Origin: Ornithinibacter sp.
GTDB lineage: Bacteria; Actinomycetota; Actinomycetes; Actinomycetales; Dermatophilaceae
Length of the DNA: 64,000 nt
Direction of reading: 5' to 3'
Assembly: GCA_029266735.1 (NCBI GenBank)
Contig: JAQSWG010000015.1
Coordinates: 1-64,000, forward strand
Position numbers and translations under genes: made by a program
Part shown: piece after piece, positions 8,301 through 17,135 of the stretch
Layout of the letters: every line of letters begins with the position of its first letter
Position numbering within the stretch: the stretch's first letter is position 1
The notes under the pieces: generated by a model
What the model was told of the DNA's origin: nothing
Database searches by the model: none
What the model saw: only the letters and a program-made list of their open reading frames with translations

Positions 8301-9275
8301 TCAGCCCTCCGCGACGACCACCGGCACCTCGATGGACTGCGAGTGCGGCGTGCCCTCGAAGGTGAACGTGTCGTCCTTGCCCTCACCGGTCGCGTCGACG
8401 GTGACGATCTCGCCGGACTTCAGCTCGCCGAAGAGGATGCGCTCGGAGAGCACGTCCTCGATCTCCCGCTGGATCGTGCGCCGCAGTGGACGGGCTCCGA
8501 GCACCGGGTCGTACCCCTTGGTCGCCAGCAGGTTCTTGGCCGCGGGCGTGAGCAGGAGTCCCATGTCCTTGTCCTTGAGGCGCTTGTCGAGCTTGGCGAT
8601 CTCGAGGTCGACGATCTGGACGATCTCGGACTGGCTCAGCTGCGGGAAGACGATGGTGTCGTCCACCCGGTTGAGGAACTCGGGCCGGAAGTGCTGCTTG
8701 AGCTCGTCGATGACCTTGTTCTTCATCCGGTCGTAGTCCGAGCGCGTGTCCGGACCGGCCGAGAACCCGAGCGTGCCCTTGGAGATGTCCCGGGTGCCGA
8801 GGTTGGTCGTCATGATGATGACCGTGTTCTTGAAGTCGACCACCCGACCCTGGGAGTCGGTCAGCCGGCCGTCCTCGAGCACTTGGAGGAGAGTGTTGAA
8901 GATCTCCGGGTGGGCCTTCTCGACCTCGTCGAACAGCACGACCGAGAACGGCTTGCGCCGCACCTTCTCGGTGAGCTGGCCGCCCTCCTCGTAGCCCACG
9001 TAGCCGGGAGGTGAGCCGAAGAGCCGCGAGACCGTGTGCTTCTCGCTGTACTCCGACATGTCGAGCTGGATGAGGCTGTCCTCGTCGCCGAAGAGGAACT
9101 CCGCGAGCGTCTTGGCGAGCTCGGTCTTCCCGACACCGGTGGGGCCGGCGAAGATGAACGAGCCACCGGGGCGGCGCGGGTCCTTCAGCCCGGCACGGGT
9201 GCGCCGGATGGCCTGCGACAGCGCCTTGATGGCGTCGTCCATGCCGACGACCCGCTTGTGCAGCTCGTCCTCCAT
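8301..9275 (-). CDS. clpC: ClpC C-terminal fragment (second AAA+ module)
   Basis: This ORF holds the second ATPase module of ClpC, the unfoldase that feeds ClpP: Walker A GPTGVGKTELAK, Walker B VVLFDEVEKAH, the pore-loop region GSPPGYVGYEEGGQLTEKVRRKP, sensor and arginine-finger region FRPEFLNRVDD and the C-terminal D2 small domain (GARPLRRTIQREIED). The ATG 9275 is internal to the normal protein (MEDELHKRVVG). Homologous sequence continues upstream to about 9317 ([14 protein letters not shown]) without a start. It is in a different frame from the N-terminal fragment 9305-10684. See that entry for the missing segment. ClpC is essential in mycobacteria, which favours a sequence error over a true break. 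Confidence 0.93.
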   Translation of the reverse strand: MEDELHKRVVGMDDAIKALSQAIRRTRAGLKDPRRPGGSFIFAGPTGVGKTELAKTLAEFLFGDEDSLIQLDMSEYSEKHTVSRLFGSPPGYVGYEEGGQLTEKVRRKPFSVVLFDEVEKAHPEIFNTLLQVLEDGRLTDSQGRVVDFKNTVIIMTTNLGTRDISKGTLGFSAGPDTRSDYDRMKNKVIDELKQHFRPEFLNRVDDTIVFPQLSQSEIVQIVDLEIAKLDKRLKDKDMGLLLTPAAKNLLATKGYDPVLGARPLRRTIQREIEDVLSERILFGELKSGEIVTVDATGEGKDDTFTFEGTPHSQSIEVPVVVAEG

Positions 9276-9304
9276 GTGGAGCAGGCGGCTCGACTCCTCC
9301 TCGG

Positions 9305-10684
9305 TCAGCTTGAAGACCCGTCGCGCAGTCGCGCGGCCTTCTCGAAGTCCTGGCCGTCGATGGCCGACTCCTTCTCCCGCACGACGGCGGCGATCCGCTC
9401 GTCGAACTCCCGCAGGTCCGGCGGTGCGGTCATCCGGCGGATGCGCAGTCGAGCGCCCGCCTCGTCGATGAGGTCGATCGCCTTGTCCGGCAGGAAGCGG
9501 TCGTTGACGTAGCGGTCGGCCATGTTGGCCGCCGCGACGAGCGCGCCGTCGGTGATGGAGACGCGGTGGTGCGCCTCGTAGCGGTCGCGCAGGCCCTTGA
9601 GGATCTCGATCGCGTGCGCCAGGGTCGGCTCGGCCACCTGGATCGGCTGGAAGCGGCGCTCCAGCGCGGCATCCTTCTCGATGTGCTTGCGGTACTCGTC
9701 GAGCGTCGTGGCACCGATGACCTGCAGCTCGCCGCGGGCCAGCATCGGCTTGAGGATGGAGGCGGCGTCGATCGCGCCCTCGGCGGCGCCGGCCCCGACG
9801 AGCGTGTGGATCTCGTCGATGAAGAGCACGATGTCACCGCGGGTGCGGATCTCCTTGAGCACCTTCTTCAGCCGCTCCTCGAAGTCACCGCGGTAGCGGC
9901 TGCCGGCCACGAGGGCGCCGAGGTCGAGGGTGTAGAGCTGCTTGTCCTTGAGGGTCTCGGGGACCTCGCCGCGCACGATGTCCTGGGCCAGGCCCTCGAC
10001 GACCGCGGTCTTGCCGACGCCGGGCTCGCCGATGAGCACCGGGTTGTTCTTGGTGCGGCGGGAGAGCACCTGCATGACGCGCTCGATCTCCTTCTCGCGC
10101 CCGATGACCGGGTCGAGCTTGCCCTCGCGCGCGGCCGTGGTGAGGTTGCGGCCGAACTGGTCGAGGACGAGGGAGCCCGCCGGGGCGCCCTCGGCCGGGC
10201 CACCCTGGCTCACGCTGGAGGACCCCGAGGAGCCCTCCTTGCCGCCCTGGTAGCCGGAGATGAGCTGGATGACCTGCTGACGGACCCGCGAGAGGTCGGC
10301 GCCGAGCTTGACGAGCACCTGGGCAGCGACGCCCTCGCCCTCCCGGATGAGCCCGAGCAGGATGTGCTCTGTCCCGATGTAGTTGTGGCCGAGCTGCAGC
10401 GCCTCGCGCAGGCTCAGCTCGAGGACCTTCTTGGCCCGCGGGGTGAACGGGATGTGACCGGTCGGCGCCTGCTGGCCCTGCCCGATGATCTCCTGCACCT
10501 GCTCGCGGACGGCCTCGAGGGAGATCCCGAGGCTCTCGAGGGCCTTGCTCGCGACGCCTTCGCCCTCGTGGATGAGGCCGAGGAGGATGTGCTCGGTCCC
10601 GATGTAGTTGTGGTTGAGACCGCGTGCCTCCTCCTGGGCGAGCACGACGACGCGGCGGGCGCGGTCTGTGAACCGTTCGAACAT
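9305..10684 (-). CDS. clpC: ClpC N-terminal fragment (N domain and first AAA+ module)
   Basis: The 459-residue ORF carries the double Clp-N repeats ([20 protein letters not shown] and a second copy near residue 80), the first ATPase module (Walker [14 protein letters not shown], Walker [15 protein letters not shown]) and the start of the UVR/M-domain region. It reads EKAARLRD and then SSS and a stop. In intact ClpC the next about 43 residues (a lysine/glutamate-rich coiled segment ending in TGIP) lead to VFKL. Here VFKL follows almost at once in another frame, so about 130 bases are gone and the frame is shifted. The start has an SD (aggagaa) and is the conserved MFERFTDRA start. Confidence 0.93.
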   Translation of the reverse strand: MFERFTDRARRVVVLAQEEARGLNHNYIGTEHILLGLIHEGEGVASKALESLGISLEAVREQVQEIIGQGQQAPTGHIPFTPRAKKVLELSLREALQLGHNYIGTEHILLGLIREGEGVAAQVLVKLGADLSRVRQQVIQLISGYQGGKEGSSGSSSVSQGGPAEGAPAGSLVLDQFGRNLTTAAREGKLDPVIGREKEIERVMQVLSRRTKNNPVLIGEPGVGKTAVVEGLAQDIVRGEVPETLKDKQLYTLDLGALVAGSRYRGDFEERLKKVLKEIRTRGDIVLFIDEIHTLVGAGAAEGAIDAASILKPMLARGELQVIGATTLDEYRKHIEKDAALERRFQPIQVAEPTLAHAIEILKGLRDRYEAHHRVSITDGALVAAANMADRYVNDRFLPDKAIDLIDEAGARLRIRRMTAPPDLREFDERIAAVVREKESAIDGQDFEKAARLRDGSSS

Positions 10685-10740
10685 GGGCTTCTCCTGACGT
10701 CGAGTCCCCTCGATGCTAGTCGCGCCGCCTGAGAGGGGGG

Positions 10741-10762
10741 CCGCTCAGCTGTCGCTGAGCGG
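10741..10762 (-). terminator. Terminator after SulP gene
   Basis: Perfect 9-bp inverted repeat ccgctcagc / gctgagcgg with loop tgtc, between the SulP stop and the clpC start on the same strand. It would end SulP transcription before the clpC promoter. Confidence 0.6.
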
Positions 10763-10881
10763 TCACCGCACGGGCGGCGCGTCCGACAGGGGGTCAACGC
10801 GGTGGTCGGGTCGCCGTGTTCCGCGTTCGCTGTCGGCATAGCGTCCGGAGGGCCCTCGGTCCCCCAGTCCGCCCAAGGGGG

Positions 10882-12633
10882 TCAGGTCACGGACGTCACC
10901 CCGGCCCCGGGTGGGGTCGACCGGTCGATGCGTCGCTGGGTCTCGACGGCCTGGTGGACGTCGTCGTGCACGTGGTCCTCGCCGAGGGCGGCGAGCACGT
11001 CGTCCCGCTCGAGCACCGCCAGCACGGCGGGCTTGACCCTGGCCAGGCGAACGCGGATGCCGTTGATCCGGGCCAGCTCGACCATCTCGCCGAGGCTGGC
11101 CGAGCCCTGGGAGTCGACGAACGGGATGTCGGCGCAGTCGAGCACGACAGCCGTCACCGGCGCCGGGCTGGCCATGACCAGTTCGCGGAGCCGGTCGTTG
11201 AGCGCGTCAGCGGTCGCGAAGAACAGCCCGCTCTCCAGCCGGAGGGCGATGATGCCGGCATACACCTCGTCGTCGGGGTGCGCCTCGAGCTCACGGAACA
11301 CGTGGGAACCCGGCATCCGGCCGAGCACCGGCATCTGGGGGCGGGTCGTCACGTACACCAGCCAGCCGACCGACAGCAGGGCACCGATGACGATGCCGGC
11401 AAGGACGCCGAACGTCAGCACGCCGACGACGGCGGCCACGGCGATCCAGAAGTCGCCTGGCTTGACGCGGCGCAGGCGGCGCATCTCCGGCACGTCCATC
11501 ATGCCCATGACGACGGCCTCGATGATGACGGCGGCCAGCACCGGCGTGGGCAGGCTCGCGAACAGCGGCGCCAGGGCCAGCAGGGTGAGGACGACCGCGC
11601 CGCCCGTGCTCAGCGACGCCACCGGGCTTCGCGCTCCGGCGTTGTCGTTGAGGGAGCTGGCGGAGAGGCTCGTCGACACCGGCATGCCCTGGATGAGGCC
11701 GGCGCCGACGTTGGCGACGCCCTGCGCAACCGTCTCCTGGCCGATGTCGACCCGGTAGCCGTGCTTGGTGGCGAAGTGCCGGGCGTCCCCGGCGGTCTGT
11801 GAGAACCCGACGAGCACGATGCCGGCCGAGGCCACGAGGACGGTGAGGACGTTGTCGAACACGAGGGTGAGGTCAGGGACGCCGGGTGTGGGGAGTCCGC
11901 GAGGCACGTCCCCGACGAGTGCGACCCCGTGGTCGCCAAGGTCGAGGACGGCCGAGGCGAGGATGGCGACCGCCACGACGATCAAGGTGTTCGGAAGCCG
12001 TGGCGCGAGCCACCGAAGCCCGAAGAGCCCGACCAGGGCGAGCCCGCCCACGAGCAGGGTCGTCCCGTGGAAGTCATCCAGCCCGCGCAGCCAGGAGCCC
12101 AGCTCGCGCCAGGCGTTGTCCCCGTCGCCGTCGGTGCCGGTGAGCTTCGGCAGCTCGCCGATGGTGACGTCGATGGCCGCCCCGAACAGGAATCCCGTGG
12201 TGACGGCGCGGGAGAGGAAGTCCGAGATCCAGCCGAGCCGGAACACCGCCATGAGCAGGAACATCACCCCGGCGACGAGGGCGATGCCCGCCACGAGCGC
12301 CGTCGCCTGTGCCTCCTCGGCGACGCCGACGGTGATCACCGCGCTCCCCGCCACCGCCGCCAGGGCGGAGCTCGGGCCGGTCGAGACCTGGCGAGAGGTG
12401 CCGAACAGCGCGTAGAGGATCGTTCCGGCCGCCGCGGCGTAGAGGCCGTTCTCGATCGGCACGTTGGCGATGCCCGCATAGCCCAGGGCCTTCGGCACCA
12501 CGAGTGCCGCGACCGTCAGCCCGGCGAGCACGTCGGTGCGCAGCCAGGCGCGGTCGTACCGCGGACCCCAGGAGAGGGCAGGGACGAGCCGTCTCACCCG
12601 TGCGCCAGCACCACCGTTCACGCGCCGCATCAT
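10882..12633 (-). CDS. SulP-family anion transporter with STAS domain
   Basis: A 583-residue inner-membrane protein of the SLC26/SulP family. It has about 12-14 hydrophobic segments over residues 25-410, including the signature region VVPKALGYAGIANVPIENGLYAA and GTSRQVSTGPSSALAA. A cytoplasmic STAS domain follows (about residues 440-560, with VTAVVLDCADIPFVDSQGS). SulP proteins move sulfate, bicarbonate or dicarboxylates. The substrate cannot be told from sequence. The ATG at 12633 has a strong SD (aggagggg). It is transcribed toward clpC but separated by a hairpin. Confidence 0.92.
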   Translation of the reverse strand: MMRRVNGGAGARVRRLVPALSWGPRYDRAWLRTDVLAGLTVAALVVPKALGYAGIANVPIENGLYAAAAGTILYALFGTSRQVSTGPSSALAAVAGSAVITVGVAEEAQATALVAGIALVAGVMFLLMAVFRLGWISDFLSRAVTTGFLFGAAIDVTIGELPKLTGTDGDGDNAWRELGSWLRGLDDFHGTTLLVGGLALVGLFGLRWLAPRLPNTLIVVAVAILASAVLDLGDHGVALVGDVPRGLPTPGVPDLTLVFDNVLTVLVASAGIVLVGFSQTAGDARHFATKHGYRVDIGQETVAQGVANVGAGLIQGMPVSTSLSASSLNDNAGARSPVASLSTGGAVVLTLLALAPLFASLPTPVLAAVIIEAVVMGMMDVPEMRRLRRVKPGDFWIAVAAVVGVLTFGVLAGIVIGALLSVGWLVYVTTRPQMPVLGRMPGSHVFRELEAHPDDEVYAGIIALRLESGLFFATADALNDRLRELVMASPAPVTAVVLDCADIPFVDSQGSASLGEMVELARINGIRVRLARVKPAVLAVLERDDVLAALGEDHVHDDVHQAVETQRRIDRSTPPGAGVTSVT

Positions 12634-12818
12634 TCACCCCTCCTGCGGGTCGAGTCGCGGCGACGGTGGTGCAACGAGTGGCCGCTGCGTGGTTCGGTCG
12701 CCATGCGAGCACCCTGCCCCCCGCGCGGAGCGCGGCACGACACCCGCGAGGGGTGATCGGCGGGAGACCGATTGTGACTATGGGGCTCGGCGGGCGGGTG
12801 GGCAAGGAGCCGGTCGCC

Positions 12819-13646
12819 TCAGCGGCGCCGCTGGCAGCGGCCGCACCAGAAGAGGTTGCGACCCCCGACGAGGCGGGTCCGGACCTTGGAACCGCAGACG
12901 CGGCACGGCATACCTGGCCGCTTGTATACGTAGGACGAGCGCTCCGGGAGGTGCGGAACCTCACCCCGTCCGAGGGCCGCCTCGACCTCGAGCACCTCCT
13001 CCTCGATCGTCACGATCCGACCGGTGGCGACACCGAGGGGCAGGAGGCGGAGGAGGTCGGCCCAGACGGCCTCCCACGACCGGCGGCGCAGGAGACGGCC
13101 CTCGGTGAAGGGGTTCAGCCGGTGGCGGTAGAGGATCTCGCAGCGGTAGACGTTGCCGACGCCGGCGACCACGGCCTGGTCCATGAGCAGCTCCGCGACG
13201 GTGCGCGACGATCGGGAGATCCGGGCCCAGGCAACGGCCGGGTCGGCGTCGGGGCGCAGCGGGTCGGGCCCGAGGCGGGCCAGCACGGCGTCGACGTCCT
13301 CCGGCGAGGCGACCTGGCAGAGGTTGGGCCCCCGCAGGTCCGCGACGTGGGCGTCCGTGCGCAGCCTGACGCGCACCGCGCCCACGGCAGGGACCTCGGC
13401 GGTCCACTCGTGGCTGTCGACGGTGAACGACCCGATGAGCCCGAGGTGCACGTGCAGCCAGCGGTCGTCGGCGAACTCGACGAAGAGGTGCTTACCCCGT
13501 GAGGTGGCCCGGAGCAGCTCGCGTCCCGAGAGCAGCGCCGCTCCCTCGGTGAACTTGCCCTGCGGGCTCGACACCTCGGGCGACGTCCCGGCGAAGGCCT
13601 CGTGGAGGTCGCGGGCGAGCGCGAACAGCGTGTGGCCTTCGGGCAT
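12819..13646 (-). CDS. nei: Fpg/Nei-family DNA glycosylase (endonuclease VIII, Nei2-like)
   Basis: The product begins MPEGHT, the start typical of actinobacterial Nei2. Pro2 and Glu3 are the catalytic residues once the Met is removed. The 275 residues include the H2TH region (LLMDQAVVAGVGNVYRCEIL) and a C-terminal zinc finger C-X2-C...C-X2-C (CRVCGSKVRT...FWCGRCQ). The enzyme excises oxidised pyrimidines and nicks the abasic site. It is transcribed leftward, and its start is directly preceded by the 63-bp hairpin repeats. It adds to the local repair set (radA, mutY, ku, ligase). Confidence 0.93.
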   Translation of the reverse strand: MPEGHTLFALARDLHEAFAGTSPEVSSPQGKFTEGAALLSGRELLRATSRGKHLFVEFADDRWLHVHLGLIGSFTVDSHEWTAEVPAVGAVRVRLRTDAHVADLRGPNLCQVASPEDVDAVLARLGPDPLRPDADPAVAWARISRSSRTVAELLMDQAVVAGVGNVYRCEILYRHRLNPFTEGRLLRRRSWEAVWADLLRLLPLGVATGRIVTIEEEVLEVEAALGRGEVPHLPERSSYVYKRPGMPCRVCGSKVRTRLVGGRNLFWCGRCQRRR

Positions 13647-13667
13647 GCGCGTCAGCGTATGCCGGGT

Positions 13668-13833
13668 GGGGTGCCAGGGGCGCGAGGGGTCGCGCGTCCG
13701 GCACCCTCGCTGTGGGTCACCCCCTCACGTGGGGTGCCAGGGGCGCGAGGGGGCGCGCGTCCGGCACCCTAGCCGAGGGTCAGCCCCTCGCGTGGGGTGC
13801 CAGGGGCGCGAGGGGGCGCGCGTCCGGCACCCT
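13668..13833. repeat. Tandem 63-bp repeat, hairpin family, cluster 1 (three units)
   Basis: Three 40-bp cores begin at 13668, 13731 and 13794, exactly 63 bases apart. The core consensus is ggggtgccaggggcgcgagg...cgcgcgtccggcaccct. Its ends GGGTGCC / GGCACCC form a stem, with GC-rich interior pairing possible. The 23-base linkers are also related (gggtcaccccctcacgt and gggtcagcccctcgcgt). The same core, with T for C near the 3 prime arm, recurs four times at 36898-37123. It lies between nei and the HhH gene. Because 63 is a multiple of 3, it creates repetitive ORFs in several frames, which are not genes. Confidence 0.85.
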
Positions 13834-13840
13834 CTGTGGG

Positions 13841-14029
13841 TCAGCGCTCCTGGGACGCGCGCAGGATCCGCAGGGCCTTGGGTCCGAAGCCGTGCAGCGC
13901 GAGGAGGTCGCGGTCGGACGCGGCGTCGACGGCATCCCACGTCGTGATGCCCGCCGCGGCGAGGGCCCGCCGGGCGGGGGCTCCGATGGCATCCACCTCG
14001 TGGGGTGGGAGTGCCCGCTCGCCGGCCAC
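13841..14029 (-). CDS. Small helix-hairpin-helix protein
   Basis: A 62-residue protein with a single HhH-type DNA-binding fold: IGAPARRALAAAGITTWDAV, then LLALHGFGPKALRILR, with the typical hairpin G-F-G. Such mini-proteins resemble the C-terminal HhH of RNA-polymerase alpha or RecR-type modules and are often annotated only as DNA-binding. It starts at ATG 14029 and lies 3 bases downstream of the ku stop on the same strand, so it is almost certainly co-transcribed with ku. That suggests a role at DNA ends, which is an inference from context only. Confidence 0.75.
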   Translation of the reverse strand: MAGERALPPHEVDAIGAPARRALAAAGITTWDAVDAASDRDLLALHGFGPKALRILRASQER

Positions 14030-14032
14030 GCG

Positions 14033-14956
14033 TCAGCTCGCCTTCTTCTCGGCCTTCTTCGTGGTGGCCTTCTTCGCCGCCGTCTTCTTGGCGGGAGCGG
14101 TCTTGGCGGCGGTCTTCTTCGCGGCGGCCCGCTTGCCCGAGCCGCGCGCGGCCGAGGACGGCTCCTCCGGTGCCTCGCCGCGCGAGGCCTTGGCCTTCTC
14201 GACCGAGCGTGCCAGGGCGGCCAGCAGGTCGACGACCTCCCCGGACTCCTCCGGCTCCGCCGCGGTCACCCGCACCTCGCCACCCTCGACCTTGGCCCGC
14301 ACGAGCTCCTTGACCGCGATGGCGTAGTCGTCCTCGTACTCGTCGGGCTCGTAGTCGCCGGCCAGCTGGTCGATGAGCATCTTCGCCATGTCCATCTCCT
14401 GCTTGGAGGCGTGCTGGTCGTCGTCCACCGTGGCGAAGTCGGCGGCCCGGATCTCATCGGGCCAGAGCATCGTCTGCATGACGAGGACTCCGTCGCGCAC
14501 GCGCAGGACCGCCATCGTCATCCGGGTCCGGATGGAGACGGTGCAGATGGCCATTCGCCTCTCCTTCTCCAGCGCGTCGCGGAGCAGGATGTAGGGCTTG
14601 GTGGCGGTCTTGTCGGGCTCGAGGTAGTAGGACTTGTCGAGCCACATGGGGTCGATCTGGTCGGCCGGGACGAACTTCGTCACCCCGATCTCCTTCGAGG
14701 TGCGCGACGGCAGGTCGGCGAAGTCCTCGTCGGTGAGGACGACCATGTCGCCGTCCTCGGTCTCGTAGCCCTTGGCGATGTCGTCGTACGACACCTCCTC
14801 GCCGTCGATCGAGCAGGTCCGCTTGTACTTGATCCTGCCGCCGTCCTCCCGGTGCACCTGCCGGAACTGAACGTCGTGGTTCTCGGTCGCGGAGTAGAGC
14901 CGCACCGGCACGTTGACGAGGCCGAAGGAGACCGCGCCCTTCCAGATCGCCCGCAT
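14033..14956 (-). CDS. ku: Non-homologous end-joining protein Ku
   Basis: Bacterial Ku forms a homodimeric ring that threads onto broken DNA ends and recruits LigD. The N-terminal sequence MRAIWKGAVSFGLVNVPVRLYSATE is a hallmark, with the central DNA-bridging core up to about residue 215 (KSYYLEPDK, MLWPDEIR). The C-terminus (about 245-307) is a lysine/alanine-rich tail (AAKKTAAKT repeats), as in actinobacterial Ku, which aids DNA binding and translocation. Length is 307 residues. It is divergent in position from the ligase/polymerase pair at 17.1-19.0 kb, with the 13E12 HNH gene lying between them. Confidence 0.96.
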   Translation of the reverse strand: MRAIWKGAVSFGLVNVPVRLYSATENHDVQFRQVHREDGGRIKYKRTCSIDGEEVSYDDIAKGYETEDGDMVVLTDEDFADLPSRTSKEIGVTKFVPADQIDPMWLDKSYYLEPDKTATKPYILLRDALEKERRMAICTVSIRTRMTMAVLRVRDGVLVMQTMLWPDEIRAADFATVDDDQHASKQEMDMAKMLIDQLAGDYEPDEYEDDYAIAVKELVRAKVEGGEVRVTAAEPEESGEVVDLLAALARSVEKAKASRGEAPEEPSSAARGSGKRAAAKKTAAKTAPAKKTAAKKATTKKAEKKAS

Positions 14957-15192
14957 CGTGTGTTCCGCCCTTCCGGTATGCCGTCCGCCCGGTCACGCGC
15001 GGACGCAGACTCCCAGCGTAGAGCCGGTTTGCGGCGGCGGGGAGGGATGCCGGTGCCTGACTTGGGTCCACGGGTGCGCACGAGGGAGCGGTCCACCGCG
15101 GGCTCGACGGAGCCGTGCATCGCGCTGGACGGGTGCGGGGCGTCTGCCGTCGATGTCGGGCGCTCCGCCGGATGCCGGGAGAGGGGCGCCGG

Positions 15193-16940
15193 TCAGAAGG
15201 GCGGCGGGCCGTGGGCGACGCCCAGGACGCGGTGTCGCGCGCGGACGGCCCGCAGATCCGACGCGGTCGTGCAGCGCCGATGGGGCGGGCGGTGCTCGAG
15301 CAGCAGCTCGACGTGCGTTTCCAGGGCGCTCCATGGCGGTGCCGGGGCGGTGTCGACAGTCTCCGCCGCGTCGCGGCCGTCCGTCGTGTCGCCGGTGTGC
15401 AGGGCGCCGCTCCTCCCTGCCTCCGGCCCCAGCACCAGGGCGTCCAGGGCGTCGAGCGCAGAGGTGGTGCGCCTCCGGCCGCCCGGGTCGGTCCAGGTCG
15501 CCGTGCCGTCCCTGGCCAGCCGTACGCTCCACCCCGGGGACTGCTTCACGCGGTGGTGACGGCGGCAGAGGCACATGAGGTTCACCGCCTGGGTCGACCC
15601 GGCGGGCCAGCGACGCGCGTGGTCGAGGTCGCAGAACCGGGCCGCGACCGCGCAGCCCGGGAAGCGGCACCGGCCGTCACGTGCGCGGACCAGCGCCACG
15701 AGGGAGGCGCTGGGACGGTAGGAAGTGGTCGCCAGGTCGTTCGCTGCATCGAGCCGGGCCCCGCTGAGCGGGTCGCACGCCGCGACGGTCTGGTGCGGTC
15801 GCTCTCCGGCGCCACTCGTGCTCCGCAGCGAGGACGTGGCCAGGTGATCGCGGAGCCAGCCGCGAGGGACGAGGAGCGGCTCGGACGGCCTGGCCCCCTG
15901 CACCTCGACGAGGTCGTCGCCCCTCAGGGGGCGGCGTGGAGTCGAGGTTCTGCTCGGTGCGGACCCGCGCGGCGCGTCCACAGCCAGGCCATCGACCGTC
16001 GCCGACGGGACGGCCCGGAGGGCATCTCCTGCGTCGTCAACGACCGGCGCCGACACCGTCGAGGCCTCGGCGGGCGTCACGGTGGCCGGCACGGTGAGCA
16101 CAACGTCGACGTCGACGGTTGCGTTTCCGGTGACGAGGTCGGTGAGGCCCTTGCCGCGGGCCTGCTCGACCGACGAGCACATCCCGCTGCTGACCAGTTC
16201 ATGAGCCAGGCGGTCGACGGCGGCCCAGGCCACCGCAGCCTCCTCGCTGGGAAAGGTGCCGACCAGGCATCCACGCCCGGTTCCGCCACCCACCGGCGTA
16301 AACCCGTCGACGACCGAGCCCGATCGGCGCGCTGCCGGAGCAGGTCTGGCGAGATGCGAGCCAGCAGCCGACGAGTGCGTCGGCGCAAGGTCGGGGCGTC
16401 GGCGTCGAGGTGCGGGTCGAGAGCGGTCACGACCGCTTCGGTGACGGCCGCGGGAGCGCCCTCCAGCTCGTGCGCGACCACACCGGCGCGGTAGCCGTCG
16501 AGACGGCCAGCGGCCATCGCGGTGTGGAGCGCGTGCAGCCCGCTGTCCTCCGGCGGTGCTCCCTCGTCCGCCTCCACGGGCACTCGGCCCGCGGCGAGGC
16601 GCACGGCCTGCTCCATCCGGAGCTGCGCCTGTGCGTGCGATGCCCCGAGCACCGGGGCCGCGACGTCGGCCGCGTCGACGGTCACCCGCCCGGGGGCGTG
16701 GACCGCCTCACCGACGGTGCCGTCCTCACGCCACACACACTCCCGCCGAGCCGCCTCGGCCAGGGCGAGGTCCTGGACGGCCGTCACGGTGTTGATCAGC
16801 GACTGGCAGTCGGCGGCCACATCCAACCAGTCGCCTCGGGACCGGCCCGACGAGCCCTTCCCCAGGGAGGCGACGACGCCGTGTGCCGATGCCCGCACGG
16901 CATCCGCGAGCATGCCGCCACTCCTGCTCGTGGTCGTCAT
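15193..16940 (-). pseudogene. 13E12/DUF222 HNH endonuclease gene, frameshifted
   Basis: The two overlapping ORFs together give one DUF222 (13E12 repeat family) protein. The N-terminal half (16940 down to about 16255, MTTTSRSGGMLADAVRAS...) is in one frame. The C-terminal half (about 16260 to 15193) is in another and holds the HNH nuclease (CRFPGCAVAARFCDLDHARRW...NLMCLCRRHHRVK). The join reads GVDAWS in one frame and GTFPSEEAAVAWAAVDRLAH in the other. One added G near 16259 (tggtcgGgcacc on the minus strand) restores a continuous protein. ATG 16940 has an SD (gaggggag). A LexA-like box lies 44 bases upstream. These genes are widespread in actinobacteria and behave as selfish or SOS-linked elements. 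Confidence 0.88.
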
Positions 16941-16983
16941 GGCTCCCCTCCCCTCGCTCCTGATTCTACTCGGTGAGGCGCAA

Positions 16984-16999
16984 TCGAACAAGCGTTCTA
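16984..16999. promoter_or_regulatory. LexA-like SOS box
   Basis: TCGAACAAGCGTTCTA matches the actinobacterial LexA operator TCGAAC-N4-GTTCGA at 11 of 12 defined positions. It lies 44 bases upstream of the 13E12 HNH start and 137 bases upstream of the divergent ligase start. SOS boxes upstream of 13E12 genes are known in M. tuberculosis. Confidence 0.7.
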
Positions 17000-17135
17000 C
17001 CCATCCAATCTCGCTGCAGTGCAAGCGATTCCCTTCCTCGCGGCAGCACCGTCCTCCCCATGGCGCGTCCCCCCAAGCGGCGTCACGTCGCAACAGTCCT
17101 GACACCGGCAGCAAGGCCACAGGCAGGATGTCCTC

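Noticed and set aside
13668-13833. CRISPR array
   Set aside because: Cores are degenerate and palindromic, linkers are only about 23 bases and similar to each other, and no cas genes are present. The same holds for 36898-37123.
13712-15559. 615-aa plus-strand ORF with repeated GARGARGRASGT peptide
   Set aside because: The repetitive peptide comes from the intergenic 63-bp repeats, and the rest is antisense to the HhH and ku genes. No start signal or similarity.
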